Shown in pieces: positions 24,001 to 35,390 of a DNA stretch of 64,000 nt. A program made the position numbers and the translations under genes. The DNA comes from Tribonema minus. Taxonomy: Eukaryota > Sar > Xanthophyceae > Tribonematales > Tribonemataceae. The stretch covers positions 62,001 through 126,000 of the forward strand of contig JAFCMP010000062.1 of assembly GCA_017506865.1 (NCBI GenBank), read 5' to 3'. How positions within the stretch are numbered: the first letter of the stretch is position 1; every line of letters starts with the position of its first letter. Under the pieces are notes generated by a model. It saw only the letters and a program-made list of their open reading frames with translations. It had not been told where the DNA came from and did no database searches.

Positions 24001-25316
24001 TTACGCTGAAGCACAATGATTATCCCAATTAGAATTTTTATGTGCAGACTCAGTAGGCTACCGGACCTACAGATGACATTGCATTGCACTAAGAGAGCCA
24101 CCGTGACTGCCCAAAAAAGTTCTGTTGAGTGCCAAACAGCCGGCCTGCCGCAGCCTCGTGCAGGGTACACGTATATGGACATGCATGATGGAAACATCTA
24201 GCTGTCCGACCGTCAGTGACTGCTATTATAGTCAGAATCGTTGATCCAAGACTTGCAGACGCCAGACACACTGTTAGTTACTAGTAACTCACTACAACTA
24301 AATTATGACTTGGAGGGGCTTCCATGCACTGCATCATGGTCACCGGGAGGCAACAATGTGCAGCTGCCAGCGTTGTCTGGATAAAATGGATCTTTGGAGT
24401 ACATAACTTCAACACACATGTGCTGCAGCAATTACAAACACCATCATGATCATCTCTATGTATGCACTGAATCATCATTGGCTGAGTTCCTGTCCGCATG
24501 CACACGGTTTTGCACACCTGTAGGTATGAGAACACCAGCAAGGGCATGTACGTGAGCATTGAGAAAGGAGACGTTAACGGCTCCAACATCTGCAGCGGCA
24601 AGTTTGTGGCAATGAGCATTCAATTGGACCTTTTCAGCTACAAAAGTAACGTGCCAGATGACGACTTCTCTTTCAACGCGATTTATGTCAATTACAAGAA
24701 GGGGAAGTATCGCAACTGCAAACCTGACGAGCTGACTTCAACCAGCAGCGCTGTCTCCAGCTCCAATTCCTGCTGCAGCGACTCCACGTCGCTCTATGGA
24801 TCCGTGGAGGACATCAGTTCTGAGGTGGGCACGTTCACGCTTGGCTTAAAAAAGGATTCCGAGCTCATTACCGCATTCGCCAAGGTCAGAGTCCCGCTGT
24901 ACGACTCGTCCTCAACCTCGTCGTCTCACGATGAAGCGCCTCCAGCTCTCGCTGCCACTGGCAGCAGTTCCATGGCACTGGTGACGCTCAAGATGGACTG
25001 CACCAACGTCCTCAATCGGCACGTCACCAAGGCCGGAGACCTCTGCACCCGCGGCGAGTGCATTCACAGCAGCGGCCAGGAAGACAAGTACTGGTGCACC
25101 ACCAAGTGGGACGACGCCGCCCTCAGCGGCACCTTCGAGGTCGCGGTGAAGTTCGACCCCAGCCGGGGCCAGTCAAAGATCAACCTGGCGAAACTGCCCC
25201 CTGGCTATACCTTGCGCGCGCGCGCGCAGACCTTTACAAAGAGGAGGGCAAGACATCTGCTTAAGCGTTCCGAGGCGGTGCGCGTGCACTGTGGGCAGGA
25301 TGCAGTGCCAGACTGA
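21054..25316 (+). CDS. Secreted protein of unknown function, two exons
   Basis: Exon 1 is 21054-21217 and exon 2 is 24524-25316, split by a 3306-base intron with donor GTACTT and acceptor TGTAG. Joining restores Asp-Arg-Tyr-Glu and gives 318 residues. Residues 1 to about 21 are a clear signal peptide (MGLLSGFIVALSLLLCTSSSA), so the product is secreted or enters the plastid or secretory route. The mature part has an acidic start, a beta-rich-looking stretch (KGMYVSIEKGDVNGS, SIQLDLFSYKSN, AIYVNYKKGKYRN), a Ser-rich linker with a CC pair, a second stretch ending SMALVTLKMDCTN, and a Cys-bearing region (LCTRGECIH, YWCTTKWDD). The tail is basic. Cysteines suggest disulphide bonds. I recognise no domain. 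The start ATG is preceded by an A at -3 (CGAGATGG). The gene stands alone. Confidence 0.8.
23353..23454. repeat. 51-base tandem duplication inside the intron
   Basis: The unit from GATGGAGGTGTGCATCTG to TGCTTGCATGCTGT is present twice, at 23353-23403 and 23404-23454, almost identical. It does not touch an exon, so simple tandem duplication also happens away from exon edges here. Confidence 0.92.
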
Positions 25317-26879
25317 GTGTCTGCACATTCAAGTTGCTTGCTGCCGGTGGCGCGCCGAACTAGACTAGCTTGATGCAGCCTCTTCTGACTGCAACCGCAC
25401 ACATCTAGTGCACAGATAGGATGCAGATTCAATTGGTGTCATTTAGATGTGTTCTGCCGGTGATGTGCGCTCCTTGGGAGCGTGTGGCTCACGCGCGTTA
25501 CGCAGCAGCTACTTGTAAGGTATTTTAAGTGCCCATGTTACCTCCAATTCCATGCATGTCAATTCAGCAATGCGCGCCCATTGTATGTGGGCGATCGCAC
25601 GTTTCTTTCATGCTAGGGACTCCAAGCCGGTGCAGCCGTTGGCGGCAAGCGCGCATCTTTCAAAGCGGCCGGACGATTAGATTCATTGTTTGCCTTGAGC
25701 ATGAGGAAACTGCCGTGAGCGTGTGTATGTGAGAGCACATCAACCAACTTGCTCGACTCTGACATTTCTTACGTTTTCAATGGCCCTGCAGGGTCGTAAT
25801 GCCGCTGAAAGCCTTACTGACATCATTCACTGCTGCCTTTGAGATTGAAGGTTCAAATTGTAGGACATATGTCAGACACCTGGTCAGTGACCTGTTGCAA
25901 GTCATAATAGATGCATGCCACACCTGTACAACATGCTTTGTGTGCATGATTTCTTGGCTGCTGTGCTGCTCATGCTTTTCAATGATTGCTCATTGCTGGC
26001 AAATGGCACTGATCATGATATGCTCATGATCATGCTCAGGCTGCAGCTGTTTGTAATACTGGCACTGCACCACCGTGACTGCAGTGTCATCAGACGCCAA
26101 AAGCATCAAGAAAAGCTTCAAGTCATGTGCTGTGCTGTTTGCACGCCAGTGCGCACGTTTGATTAAAGCCACCTGTAATCACGCGCAATGCCACGTGGAC
26201 TGTCAGACACAGCATATTGGTACAGCCGCTTCAAGTTGATGCGCCTGCAGTGCAGCCTGACTTTGCTGACCTTGCTCGCAAGCAGTTGAGTTGGCACTCA
26301 GTCTTGAACTTTGGGCTCGGGCTTGACTATGTATGCAGTTTCATTAATGCCCCGTCATAAATTGCCAGTAAAGTTTGTGTGCCTGAGAATTCTCATGAGG
26401 CTTAGTTACTGTGTTTGATGGGCCAGAATACTTTTCGCAGCATACCATAAGTGGAGTCTCAAGGCAATTGCATTACACAAATGCAGCACTCTGCACTTCT
26501 GCTGAGAACGCCCCCCCGTTTGTTTATGATTATCTGGCGTTCATCGCGTACTCAGCACGTTTCTGTAGGCAGTATGGCAACGTTGTGTAGCTAATCTGAA
26601 GCATCTTGTCCCTTACAATAGAGAGCTAGACTTCTGTTTTCCTCTTGCTCAGGACATCAGACGATTGATGTCAGAGCTTGCAGTACAGAACCTACATAGG
26701 TGTCAGAAAGCATCTCAACGACAACCACTTGTGAACGACACCGACTCCAGGTTGTGGCAGCAGCATAATGGCTGCAAATTCATTTAGAGGGTTTCTTGCA
26801 CGACTCCCTGAAAGCACCCGGCGTGAACATGCGCCGCCTGGAAAATGAATAAAGAACTCTCATTATTTTTTCAACTTCC
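25317..26879. other. Spacer without a supported gene
   Basis: Between the secreted-protein gene and the retroelement fragment no exon with good boundaries is seen. Repeated ATCATGAT motifs occur near 26010-26030. Open frames are under 85 codons. Confidence 0.5.
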
Positions 26880-27800
26880 GAGCGCCCCGCCTCCGCTGCG
26901 CGCGGTGCCCCAAGTGCTATAAACCAGTGGACTCAGGTGCCCACCTGCGCCGCTGCACACAAGGGCTTAACGCCACGCGACACAACTTGTTCGCAGACGC
27001 GCTCTTTCAGCTGCTCAAGCAGGTGGCCCACCTCCGCGGTTTCGACCGGGACACTACGGCACCCTTGCCCCCTTCCGCCGCTACGCGGCGCGCCACGGGT
27101 TCAACAAGTTCATGGACATCGTCTTCGGCAGCAACCAGATCTGCCTTCTAGTCCCTAAAGTGCAGCCGAGCGCCGACGCGGTAGCGGCAGGCCGGTGCAC
27201 TAAACTGCGCGGCGGCTTTGAAGTAGCTTGTTGCATAGACGTCACCATACGTGACAGCTCATGTCCCTCCCGCCTCCGTCAGGCTCAGGGGGGCGCGCGC
27301 GATGTGCAGCGCGTGCTTGATTCGGCTTCGCAGGAAAAGATAGACACACACGTAGTCTCAAAGGCCCTGGACCCCACTACACACACCCTATTTCCCGCAG
27401 CCTTTGACCACTTTGGCGCTATGTCACGCGACACCCAAGCGCTGCTACACGCACTCGCCGAGCAGAGCTCGCAGGGCAGCTACAATCTCGCGCAGCGCGT
27501 TGCCTTCTGGCGCCGTTGACGTCCCTCGCGCTACAGCGCGCGCTCACACGCGTCGTGATCGACAACTGGAACGCAGTCATCGCCCCTGATGGCGACGTCA
27601 GCGCTTACCGCCGCATCGCACTGTTGCAAGTGCCGCGGCCCTCGCCGGCCAGCGCCGAACCGCCGGCCCCTCCGTAGATTTAGTTATTGCCCGATTTATC
27701 GTGCGCTCAATACAACTTCCGATGTTTGTGAAGAGAGAGTCCCTGTCAAGAACTTCAACATGCGGTCCAGGACATACTATACAACTTCAACAGACAGACC
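26880..27800 (+). pseudogene. 5'-truncated retroelement 3' end, copy A (Cys/His knuckle plus probable endonuclease)
   Basis: The coding remnant runs to TAG at 27675-27677 with at least two frameshifts (near 27055 and 27515). In order it shows a Cys-x2-Cys...His-x4-Cys knuckle (CPKCYK, HLRRCTQG), a conserved helix (LLKQVAHLRGF), then ACCIDVTIRDS and FDHFGAMSRDTQALLHAL. This layout, a zinc knuckle after the reverse transcriptase followed by an endonuclease-like region, is known from non-LTR retrotransposons with a restriction-like endonuclease. No reverse transcriptase remains. The sequence starts abruptly at about 26880, as with 5' truncation. The 3' tail at 27719-27800 (CATGCGGTCCAGGACATA, TATACAACTTCAA) matches the tail of copy B at 34014-35105. 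It is called as this class by layout only. Confidence 0.7.
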
Positions 27801-27937
27801 ACCTCAGAATAAACTCACAGTAAGTAACCTTCGGTGCAGCAGTAGCACTCTTTTGACGACTCCCTGTACTCTCTTCGGCGTCTGTTGCAAGCTTCCTTGA
27901 GGCGTTCCTAGCCGCACGGCTCCCCCTAACTGGGCAG

Positions 27938-30900
27938 ACGCCAGCTTCGGTGGTGACGACGGCAGCGGCGGCGATAGCTCTGAGAGTATACAGCAGCAGA
28001 TTTCCAGAGTAGAGGAGGCCATCTGCGCTGTGGAGAATGAGATCAAGGATGTAAATGCCCAGATTGAACTCATAGAAAATGTTCTTAGCGGTGGCAAGGA
28101 TGCAGCTGGCAATGACGCGGTGTATTTGACCTTGAAATCGGGCGACCTGCGGGCTTGACCACCTCGTGGCGCTGATGAACAAGAAGAAGGACCTGCACAA
28201 TGATGAGGCGCGGCTGGTTGAGGATAAGCAGGGGCTGCGGAATCAACAGCAACTCGTCGCAAAGCAGGGTGAGTCTCCGGTGTCATGCGAGCTTGCTTTG
28301 TTGCACTTGCCAACTCTTGCAAGAGCATAGTGGTGTCGCCTTCTTCCGCGGCGAATGGTGTGATTGGATCGAGCGTTAAAAGGTCTGCGAAACCTGCATT
28401 GTCCACGCCGATTTGAAACGCGATGTCGTGAATGGGGTGTGTGCCACAATCGCACAGCTTACACCGCCATGTATGCAGTGCTGCCTCTGCGTGCAAGTGT
28501 TTAACACTGCTGGCGAAGTACATGAGGTGCCCAACAAAATTGATGTGAACCAACACTCGTCCAGGGCATTTTGACAAGGCGATGCCTCATGCTGACTTCA
28601 ATTTCAAAACAGCGTAGAAGCGCACTTCAGCGCTTTCATACCGCATCGGTGCGCCTGCCTTTTTTGATTCAGGAGTGTCGCATGAACAAGTCATGTAGCG
28701 CTGAGGTGTGGTTGGGGATTCAGACACGTGTGTTGAATCACTGTTGAGCCAGCAGCATGCATTCGTCCCAAGTGCGCCACTTCATTGGCGTTCGCAGTCT
28801 GAATTAAGAAAAGCTCTGTGAAGTGTTGCTCGCAATGTACCACATCTTTGTGCTACACAGCATTGATGTCAACGCAACAAACAGGCAGCCAGCTGTCCAC
28901 ATAGGAATAGGCTGCTTGTCGTCTGCTACACATACTTAGGCGTGTGTGTTTCTCACCAAAATGATTGGCAATATCGCCATCCCATGCACATGCGTTTCCC
29001 ATCATATCAGTGTAGCTGCACGATGATGCTTAACTGCTCCTCTCTCACAAGTAGGCATTTACGCCAAATATCGTGCCGCTATCTCCTTGTCAATCATGGA
29101 TTGTCGAGGTGTTTATGGTGTCATGCCTGACTGAGTCGGGCTTTGTACCAGCAAGCACGGCGGTGCGAATGCATTCCGTTCATGTGCCTAGTAGCAATTG
29201 CAGCCTACATGTGAGCAGGAGCACCAACTATCACCAGCAATCTCGCACCTGGAAGCCCGTTGTTGCTTTACATAGTCTTTGCATCAGGGGCGAGCTCACT
29301 ATGTGCTTGCAGTTGCTCTGATAGCTGCAGTGCTGTATTCATATTTGACACGTACTGCGAAGTATGGCATCATTCACGCTCTCTCCACCACGGGCATCAT
29401 CACTGATTCACTGCCCCCCCTGCGTGTGCGCCATGCCTTGCTGGATAGGCACAACGTCATTGAGCGCCATAATTCAGGCACCATTGGCGGGTATGTCAGG
29501 TAAGCAACAATCCCTCAAATAAAGTTTGACCGGTGCCTTGCTCACTCACGTGTGGTTTACTGTAGTACGCAAGCAGCACGTACGCATTAATTTCGGGCTC
29601 CCTCTTTTGCCTGCGCGATGCCGACTTCTCCCAAATTTCAGCGTGGGCTGCAGCATGCTCATCCACCCCTTCTTTGCATGCGGGCCATGTTTTGCGCATG
29701 AAGCGCATCTGTAGCGATGCCATTATGGACTGACACACAAAGTCACACACACACAGACACGCACACACCACCGTACTGTATGGTATACTTCTATGTATAT
29801 GTATATACTGAAGCCCATGGGGTGAGTTCTTCTGTGAGTTAGATAAGCGCCGCCCCACCCTGTCTAAGACTTGGCGCTCACAGAAAATATGCCTGATCCG
29901 GGATCCCACTGTACAAGCAAGCATGTGGTGTGCTGTGTTTGCACGTGCACTGTTCTACAGTAAAACATGCGCGAAAAATAGCATGAGGCATCAGTTGAGT
30001 GTAGATGTTTGAGCATAAGCCTCGCAGTAGTGACGTCTAGTATTTGCTCAACGCACGGAACATCAACGTCGTCAACAAGTGCTGAGCCGGAAAACTGTGC
30101 TAGTGTATTTTGCTGCTCGTTGGTGGTGCTGCTGAAATGGCCTCACACTGTCCAGAAAATGCATGCTGCGTTGGACTTCTTGACGTACATTATACTTCGT
30201 GAAGTACCGTATTTGCCTTGCTGCACCTTGCACAAAGTAGTGTTTTTCTGCTGTTTGTTGGTGCCGTTCAAATGGCCTCGCCGTTCAGAAAATGCATTAT
30301 GATAGCATGCATATACTTCTTGAAGTGCGTTATACTTCTTTTTAAGTGCCTTATTTGCCTTGCTGTACCTCGCACAAACATTAACGTTAGGGTTAGGGTT
30401 AGGATTAGGCCGCGCCGTACGCCACCATCGCCATACAGCAACAACAATGCTTCTGCGTCACCCCCTTCTCAGGGGTCCTACGGCAGCATCAATGGCACGA
30501 GTACCATGCCCTGTAGTAAGCGGCAGCGCGGCATGCCAATCAGGTCTGGTCTGAACATGCCTAGTCTAAACATAGCATCCTGTTTTCAGAGTAGAGCAAC
30601 TACAAAAGAGCGCCCCACCCCCCTTTGCTTCGCCCTGAACAAAAATGTCATCCGATGGCACAAGTCATTGGTCATGCGGTGCACGTACGCGCACGTTTGC
30701 ACGCGCATTCATGTGCATACTCATTGTGAACGCCTCTGATGCTGTAGGTCACGCTGGCTGCTTATGTCTCCTGCTTGCAGCGGGTCCACCAGCGTTTTCC
30801 ACACTAACTGACGGAATGTCCAGGCGCGCGTATCATGGCGTCTACACTGCGCGCGAAGCAACCTGCAAACGCCTTCTGGAGCTGTTATTGATGGAGCATG

Positions 30901-33842
30901 TAGTGCTCATAAGGCCCCCCCCTCAGTCGCGGAAGACCAGCCTCCTGCAGCTGTTTCACACCTACCTGCAACAGCTGGGCGATGTACGAGTTGTCAGCGT
31001 GTCACTCAGTCGAATGACCCAGCAGCCTCACCAGTTCAGCTTCGATCAGGTGCTGCGCCCTGCGCTGCATCTGCCAGCGGCTGTGGACCCTATCACGTAC
31101 ATGCTCGAAGGCAAGTCATACTATCATGTCTATGCTCCATTCCGGGCATTGCGTATGGACGGTTGTGGTGTGCATTCGTAAGGTGACTGAGCAGTGGGGC
31201 TGCAGCAGCGAAGATGCGCTGCTGAGATACCCTCGTTAGACTTGTCATACCCTACTCAGACTTGTTGTAATCCTTCTTGCCGCCTGAGTGTCAATCGTTA
31301 CTCACTGCAATGCACATGCCGTTACCTTGCAACTCGGATGTCTGTGAGTGAGCCTGATTTGACAATTGCTTCATCTGACCTGACTTATTTCAGGTCCTGC
31401 TTGCACCTGCTTCTAAATCCCACCTACACCGTGATGCACACGCTATGGCCCTGAAATATGAATGTCTGACCCATGCATGCGTTGTGCTTTTTGATTGCAG
31501 GTTCACAGACGACCATCCTGCTGGTCGATGACGCACAAAAGCTATATGACGAACAACGCAGCGGCAGCGCACACTTCTGACCAAACTTGCGTGTGTTGTG
31601 CTTTTTTATTCCAGGTTCACATGCAACCATCCTATTGGTCGACGAGGCACAGATGCTATATGATCAACATCGCAGCGGAAGCGCACACTTCTGGCGAACC
31701 CTCAAGTACCTTCAGAGTATCGAACATCGTCCTGGCGGTCCTTTGCAGCAGCCAGAGCCGAAGCTGCGTGTTGTCCTTGCGGCAGCATATGGCAAACAGT
31801 GCTCAACAGACCCTAATCCTGACAGTTTGCGACTCGGACCCACTGGCATGGTGATCCCAATAAGACTGGAAGGGCGCGCAGATGTCACGGTATTTGGGCC
31901 ACCGCAACTGGGGGGCGTCAGTTTGCGGCTGGATCAGGACGAGTGGAATGAGGTGTGGGGGAGATTCACGCAGAAGCAGGAACTGGACTCAATGGTAAAG
32001 GACTACATCTACCAGTCGTGCGGTGGTCAGGTGCGCGCACTACAGACGTGTTGCTTGCCATACCAACTTTTATGTCTGGTGGTCGAGTGCGTTCACTGCA
32101 GCTGTCTAGACCCTCTGCTTAAGCAATTGCCATACCAAATGTGATGAAACCGTGTATATATCCCTTATTTGACGAAGTGGTGTCTGTCACAGCATTCCCT
32201 CGAGCAATCCGCTTGCTTGCTTCGATTGGATGAGGTTGTGTGGACTACCGTGTGACAACACCACTTTACTGAGCGCCTCACTTCCTTCCACTTCAACTCA
32301 ATACACAACATCACTTTAACTCGGACCATAGTCTTCCCAGAATGGTCGTTGCTGACCAAAGAGGTTGCATAGATGCCAGCAGCCTGGACTGATCATCGCC
32401 CCTGCTGCTGCATTCGCACTGCCGTTCAGGTTGGCCTCATGATGCACTGCCTGGACTACCTCAAGTCAGAACTCGCAAACTTCAAGGAGGCCCAAGGCTC
32501 TCAAGCCGATGCGTGTGCCATGTAGGTGCCGCTGCTTTCTACTTTGACGTTGGCCACACCATGCTATGCGTGTGTTCATGAACACAGCCGCTTGCTAAAC
32601 TGCCATTGCCTGGGCTACCTCAGGTCAGAGCTGGCAAATATTAAGGGGTCCTGGGGCTCCGAGAAGATGCGCATGCCATGTAGGTGCTCTACTTCATTTT
32701 CAAGTTTGCCACCATATGTGCTGTGACCTGCTTTATTTGTTTTTTTACCACAGTCGCTTGCTCAACTTTTGCCATGCAGTGTGCTTCTCAAAATGGCGCG
32801 CATGTGGTGATGCCCGTGCCACTGATGTCCTTTGCCCTGCTGCTTTCTAATTTAAAGTATGCCACACCGTGTGACCCTAGCTCGAAGTATGCCACACCTT
32901 ACTTCGCGCATGATTTGACCACAGCAGCTTGCACAACTGCCACGCAGTGTGCTCTTTAAAAGGGTGCACATGTGATGATGCCTGTGCCAACGTCCCCTGG
33001 GCCCCTCCCCTTCCCCTCTTTAGCCCCTGTGTGGGGTATGTAGAGGGCCCGGGGGTATGCCAGGGGACAACCTGTGTCACTGACATCCTTTTTGCCCCTC
33101 CGCTACCGCAGGTCCATGCTGATGTCAGGCGCATTCTTCACGAATCTGCGCCAGGTCCGCTCATTCCCCAGCCTCGACAGCATCAGAGCAGTGCCCGGCG
33201 ATATGGAGCTGCTGCGCCGTCTGCACTGGGCAAACTTCATCACTGTGGACTTGGATGCGGAGACCACTGAGGCGCGAGCTACCCGCTGGCTCCATGTTCA
33301 TAGCGTGGTGGCTTTGGGACGTGCTTTCCGTGAAAATTGGTAAGTTCAATTGCAAACTGCTGCAGCTTTGTATGAAAGTTCACCTTTGAGTTGGCCCTGA
33401 CTAGGTCAACGCGGCGCATAGGCTTTGCTGCTACTGATGGATCCTAAAGTTGGCTTTGAATGTGCTCTATGCCATGATGATTGTCACAATTTGTGTGTTT
33501 TGGAACACACATAGTCTCACATGACTCGTTTGCTCGTGTCTTGCTTGCCTTCCTGGTCGTCTGCCGCGCAGCGTGCGCTTCACCAGCCCGCTGCACAGGC
33601 TCAAGTTCACACGAGCCTGTTACAGCAGTTACCCTCCAGCTGACGTTAGCCACGACGCACGAGCTCTCATCACCCGTATGCTGGAGCGAATGGACCCGAA
33701 AGTGCTGGCTGAGTTCAGGAGCATCGGCAAGAACTTCAAGTTGAACAAGGAAGCACACCCCCCTCCTGAAGGAATGGGGGGCGAGCGACACAGAAACAGA
33801 CAGCCTCTTTTGTCATTTGCCATCACCTCAACGCTTGCTTGA
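27938..33842 (+). CDS. Crinkler-like protein: coiled coil and P-loop NTPase, probably inactive or truncated
   Basis: Crinkler-type proteins, best known as oomycete effectors and widespread in protists and fungi, join an N-terminal part to an NTPase and often a nuclease domain. Exons read: 27938-28268 (long coiled coil; a one-base frameshift near 28150), 30781-31110 (Walker A region), 31615-32030 (Walker B ILLVDEAQML, then a sensor-like VVLAAAYG), 32430-32521, 33112-33339 and 33572-33842. Phases agree at every join. The Walker A is changed: RPPPQSRKTS instead of GxxxxGK(S/T), keeping Lys-Thr. The family block CVRFTSPLH is present. The intron after 31110 starts GC (GCAAGT). The last exon ends in TGA soon after NKEAHPPPEG, where related proteins continue, so the C-terminal domain is missing. 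Start exon not found. Two inverted retroelement copies flank the gene. Confidence 0.72.
31478..31578 (+). repeat. Copy of the 5' edge of the Walker B exon
   Basis: TGCGTTGTGCTTTTTGATTGCAG and the following codons for TTILLVDDAQKLYDEQRSGS repeat the true acceptor and exon start at 31592-31680. The copy meets TGA straight after SAHF. It lies about 117 bases upstream of the exon, in the intron. Confidence 0.92.
32598..32692 (+). repeat. Copy of the 3' edge of exon 32430-32521
   Basis: It repeats codons for HCLxYLxSELANxK and the end GCCATGTAGGTGC with the GTAGGT donor. It lies downstream of the exon. Confidence 0.88.
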
Positions 33843-34013
33843 AGCTGAAACATGTGCATTACCTCATGTTTTCTGTTGCATTGAGATCACATTATGCGCA
33901 TGCTACGGGATTGCATCTGCATTGCCGTCAAGCCGTCCTGCCACGCTTAGCACATCAACACCACCACTCAGCGATCAGCGCCCCTAACCCTACGACAGGG
34001 TTGGTGCCTCAGG

Positions 34014-35105
34014 AAGTGAAGTTGTATATTATGTCTTGGACCGCATGGGCTGAGCACACGATTAATCGGGCTTGCAATGACTAAATCTACGGAGGGGCCG
34101 GCGGTTCGGCGCTGGCCGGCGGGGGCCGCGGCACGTGCAACAGTGCGATGCGGCGGTAAGCGCTGACGTCGCCATCAGGGGCAATGACTGCATTCCAGTT
34201 GTCGATCACGACACGGGTGACCGCGCGCTGTAGCGCGAGGGACGTGCGGCGGCGCCAGAAGGCAACGCGCTGCGCGAGATTGTAGCTGCCCTGCGAGCTC
34301 TGCTCGGCGAGTGCGTGTAGCAGCGCTTGGGTGTTGCATGACATGGCGCCGAAGTGGTCAAAGGCTGCGGAAAATAGGGTGTGTGTAGTGGGGTCCAGAG
34401 CCCCTGAGACTACGTTCGTGTCTATCTTTTCCTGCGACGCCGATTCACGCACGCGCTGCACATCGCGCACGCCCCCCTGAGCCTGACGGAGGCGGGAGGG
34501 GCATGAGCTGTCACGTATGATGACGTCTATGCAACAAGCTACTTCAAAGCCGCCGCGCAGTTTAGTGCACCAGCCCGCTACCGCTTCTGCGCTCGGCTGT
34601 ACTTTTGGGACCGGAAGGCAAATCTGGTTGCTGCAGAGGACGATGTCCATGAACTTGTTGACCCCGTGGCGTGCCGCGTAGCGGAGGAGGGGGGCAAGGG
34701 AGACCGCGGAGGTGGGCCACCTGCTTGAGCAGCTGAAAGTGCGCGTCCGCGAGCAAGTTGTGTCGATCGAGTGACGTCAAGTCCTTGTGCGCAGCAGCGC
34801 AGGTGCGCACCTGAGTCCAGTGGTTTATGGCACTTGGGGCACCGCGCGGCAACGGGGGCGGGGCGCTCTACGCCCAGCAGCGTCTTGCGGAATGTCTCCA
34901 CTGGGTCAGTGCTCGGCAATTGCGCCAAGAAACCCCATGCCCCCCTTAGAGGCGCCGTTGCGCCACGCCGCGACTGCTCCAGCGCATTTGCTGCTTCAAG
35001 CCGGCGCAGCTGTGTGGGCGAGTGCGACGCACCCGCGATAACCCGATAGCGCGCTTGAAGTTGTATATTATCTCCTGGACCGCATGGGCTTAGCACACGA
35101 TTGAA
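34014..35105 (-). pseudogene. Retroelement 3' end, copy B, inverted relative to copy A
   Basis: It codes the same protein as 26880-27677 but reaches further upstream. From 35096 downward the frame reads LSPCGPGDNIQLQARYRV, SPTQLRRLEAANALEQSRR, LAQLPSTDPVETFRKTLLG, CPKCHKPLDSGAHLRCCAQG, then after a frameshift near 34660 continues to TAG at 34087-34089 with ACCIDVIIRDS, FDHFGAMSCNTQALLHAL and FWRRRTSLALQRAV. At both ends, about 34014-34062 and 35055-35100 (plus strand), lies a 45-base near-copy (GAAGTTGTATATTAT ... GACCGCATGGGCT ... AGCACACGATT). The 3' one is also present in the tail of copy A. The repeat may be an element end copied twice or a long target duplication. No reverse transcriptase is present. 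Confidence 0.72.
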
Positions 35106-35390
35106 GTTGAAGTTGGGAACGAATTTGGTGTGTTGCCTCTCCTGGTATCTCTTTTAAATGATGATGATTTTAGTTTGGTGCGGTCTGGCCAGGTTTTTCC
35201 CCTCGGCTTGGACCCGAGCGGCAGTCGCCCTAACGTCAGTTACACTCTGACAAAGAAACTCGTCCAGTACGTCAGCCACCGTGCAGTACGCACCCGTTCC
35301 TGTTCCGGAATCCTGGGCCACCCACAGCTGGCTGTCTCAGTGCGGTGCCCTCCTCTGGTGCCCATCCCTCCAGCGACGTCGTACATTTGA

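Noticed and set aside
27804..28577. Minus-strand open frame of 257 codons
   Set aside because: Much of it is antisense to the coiled-coil exon of the Crinkler-like gene; the rest lies in its intron and shows no family or splice context.
29279..29503. Possible exon (KYGIIHALSTTGIITDSLPP, then a GTAAGC donor) in the Crinkler-like intron
   Set aside because: The phases of exons 27938-28268 and 30781-31110 join directly without it, and I could not fit it to the family. It may be a remnant of another gene.
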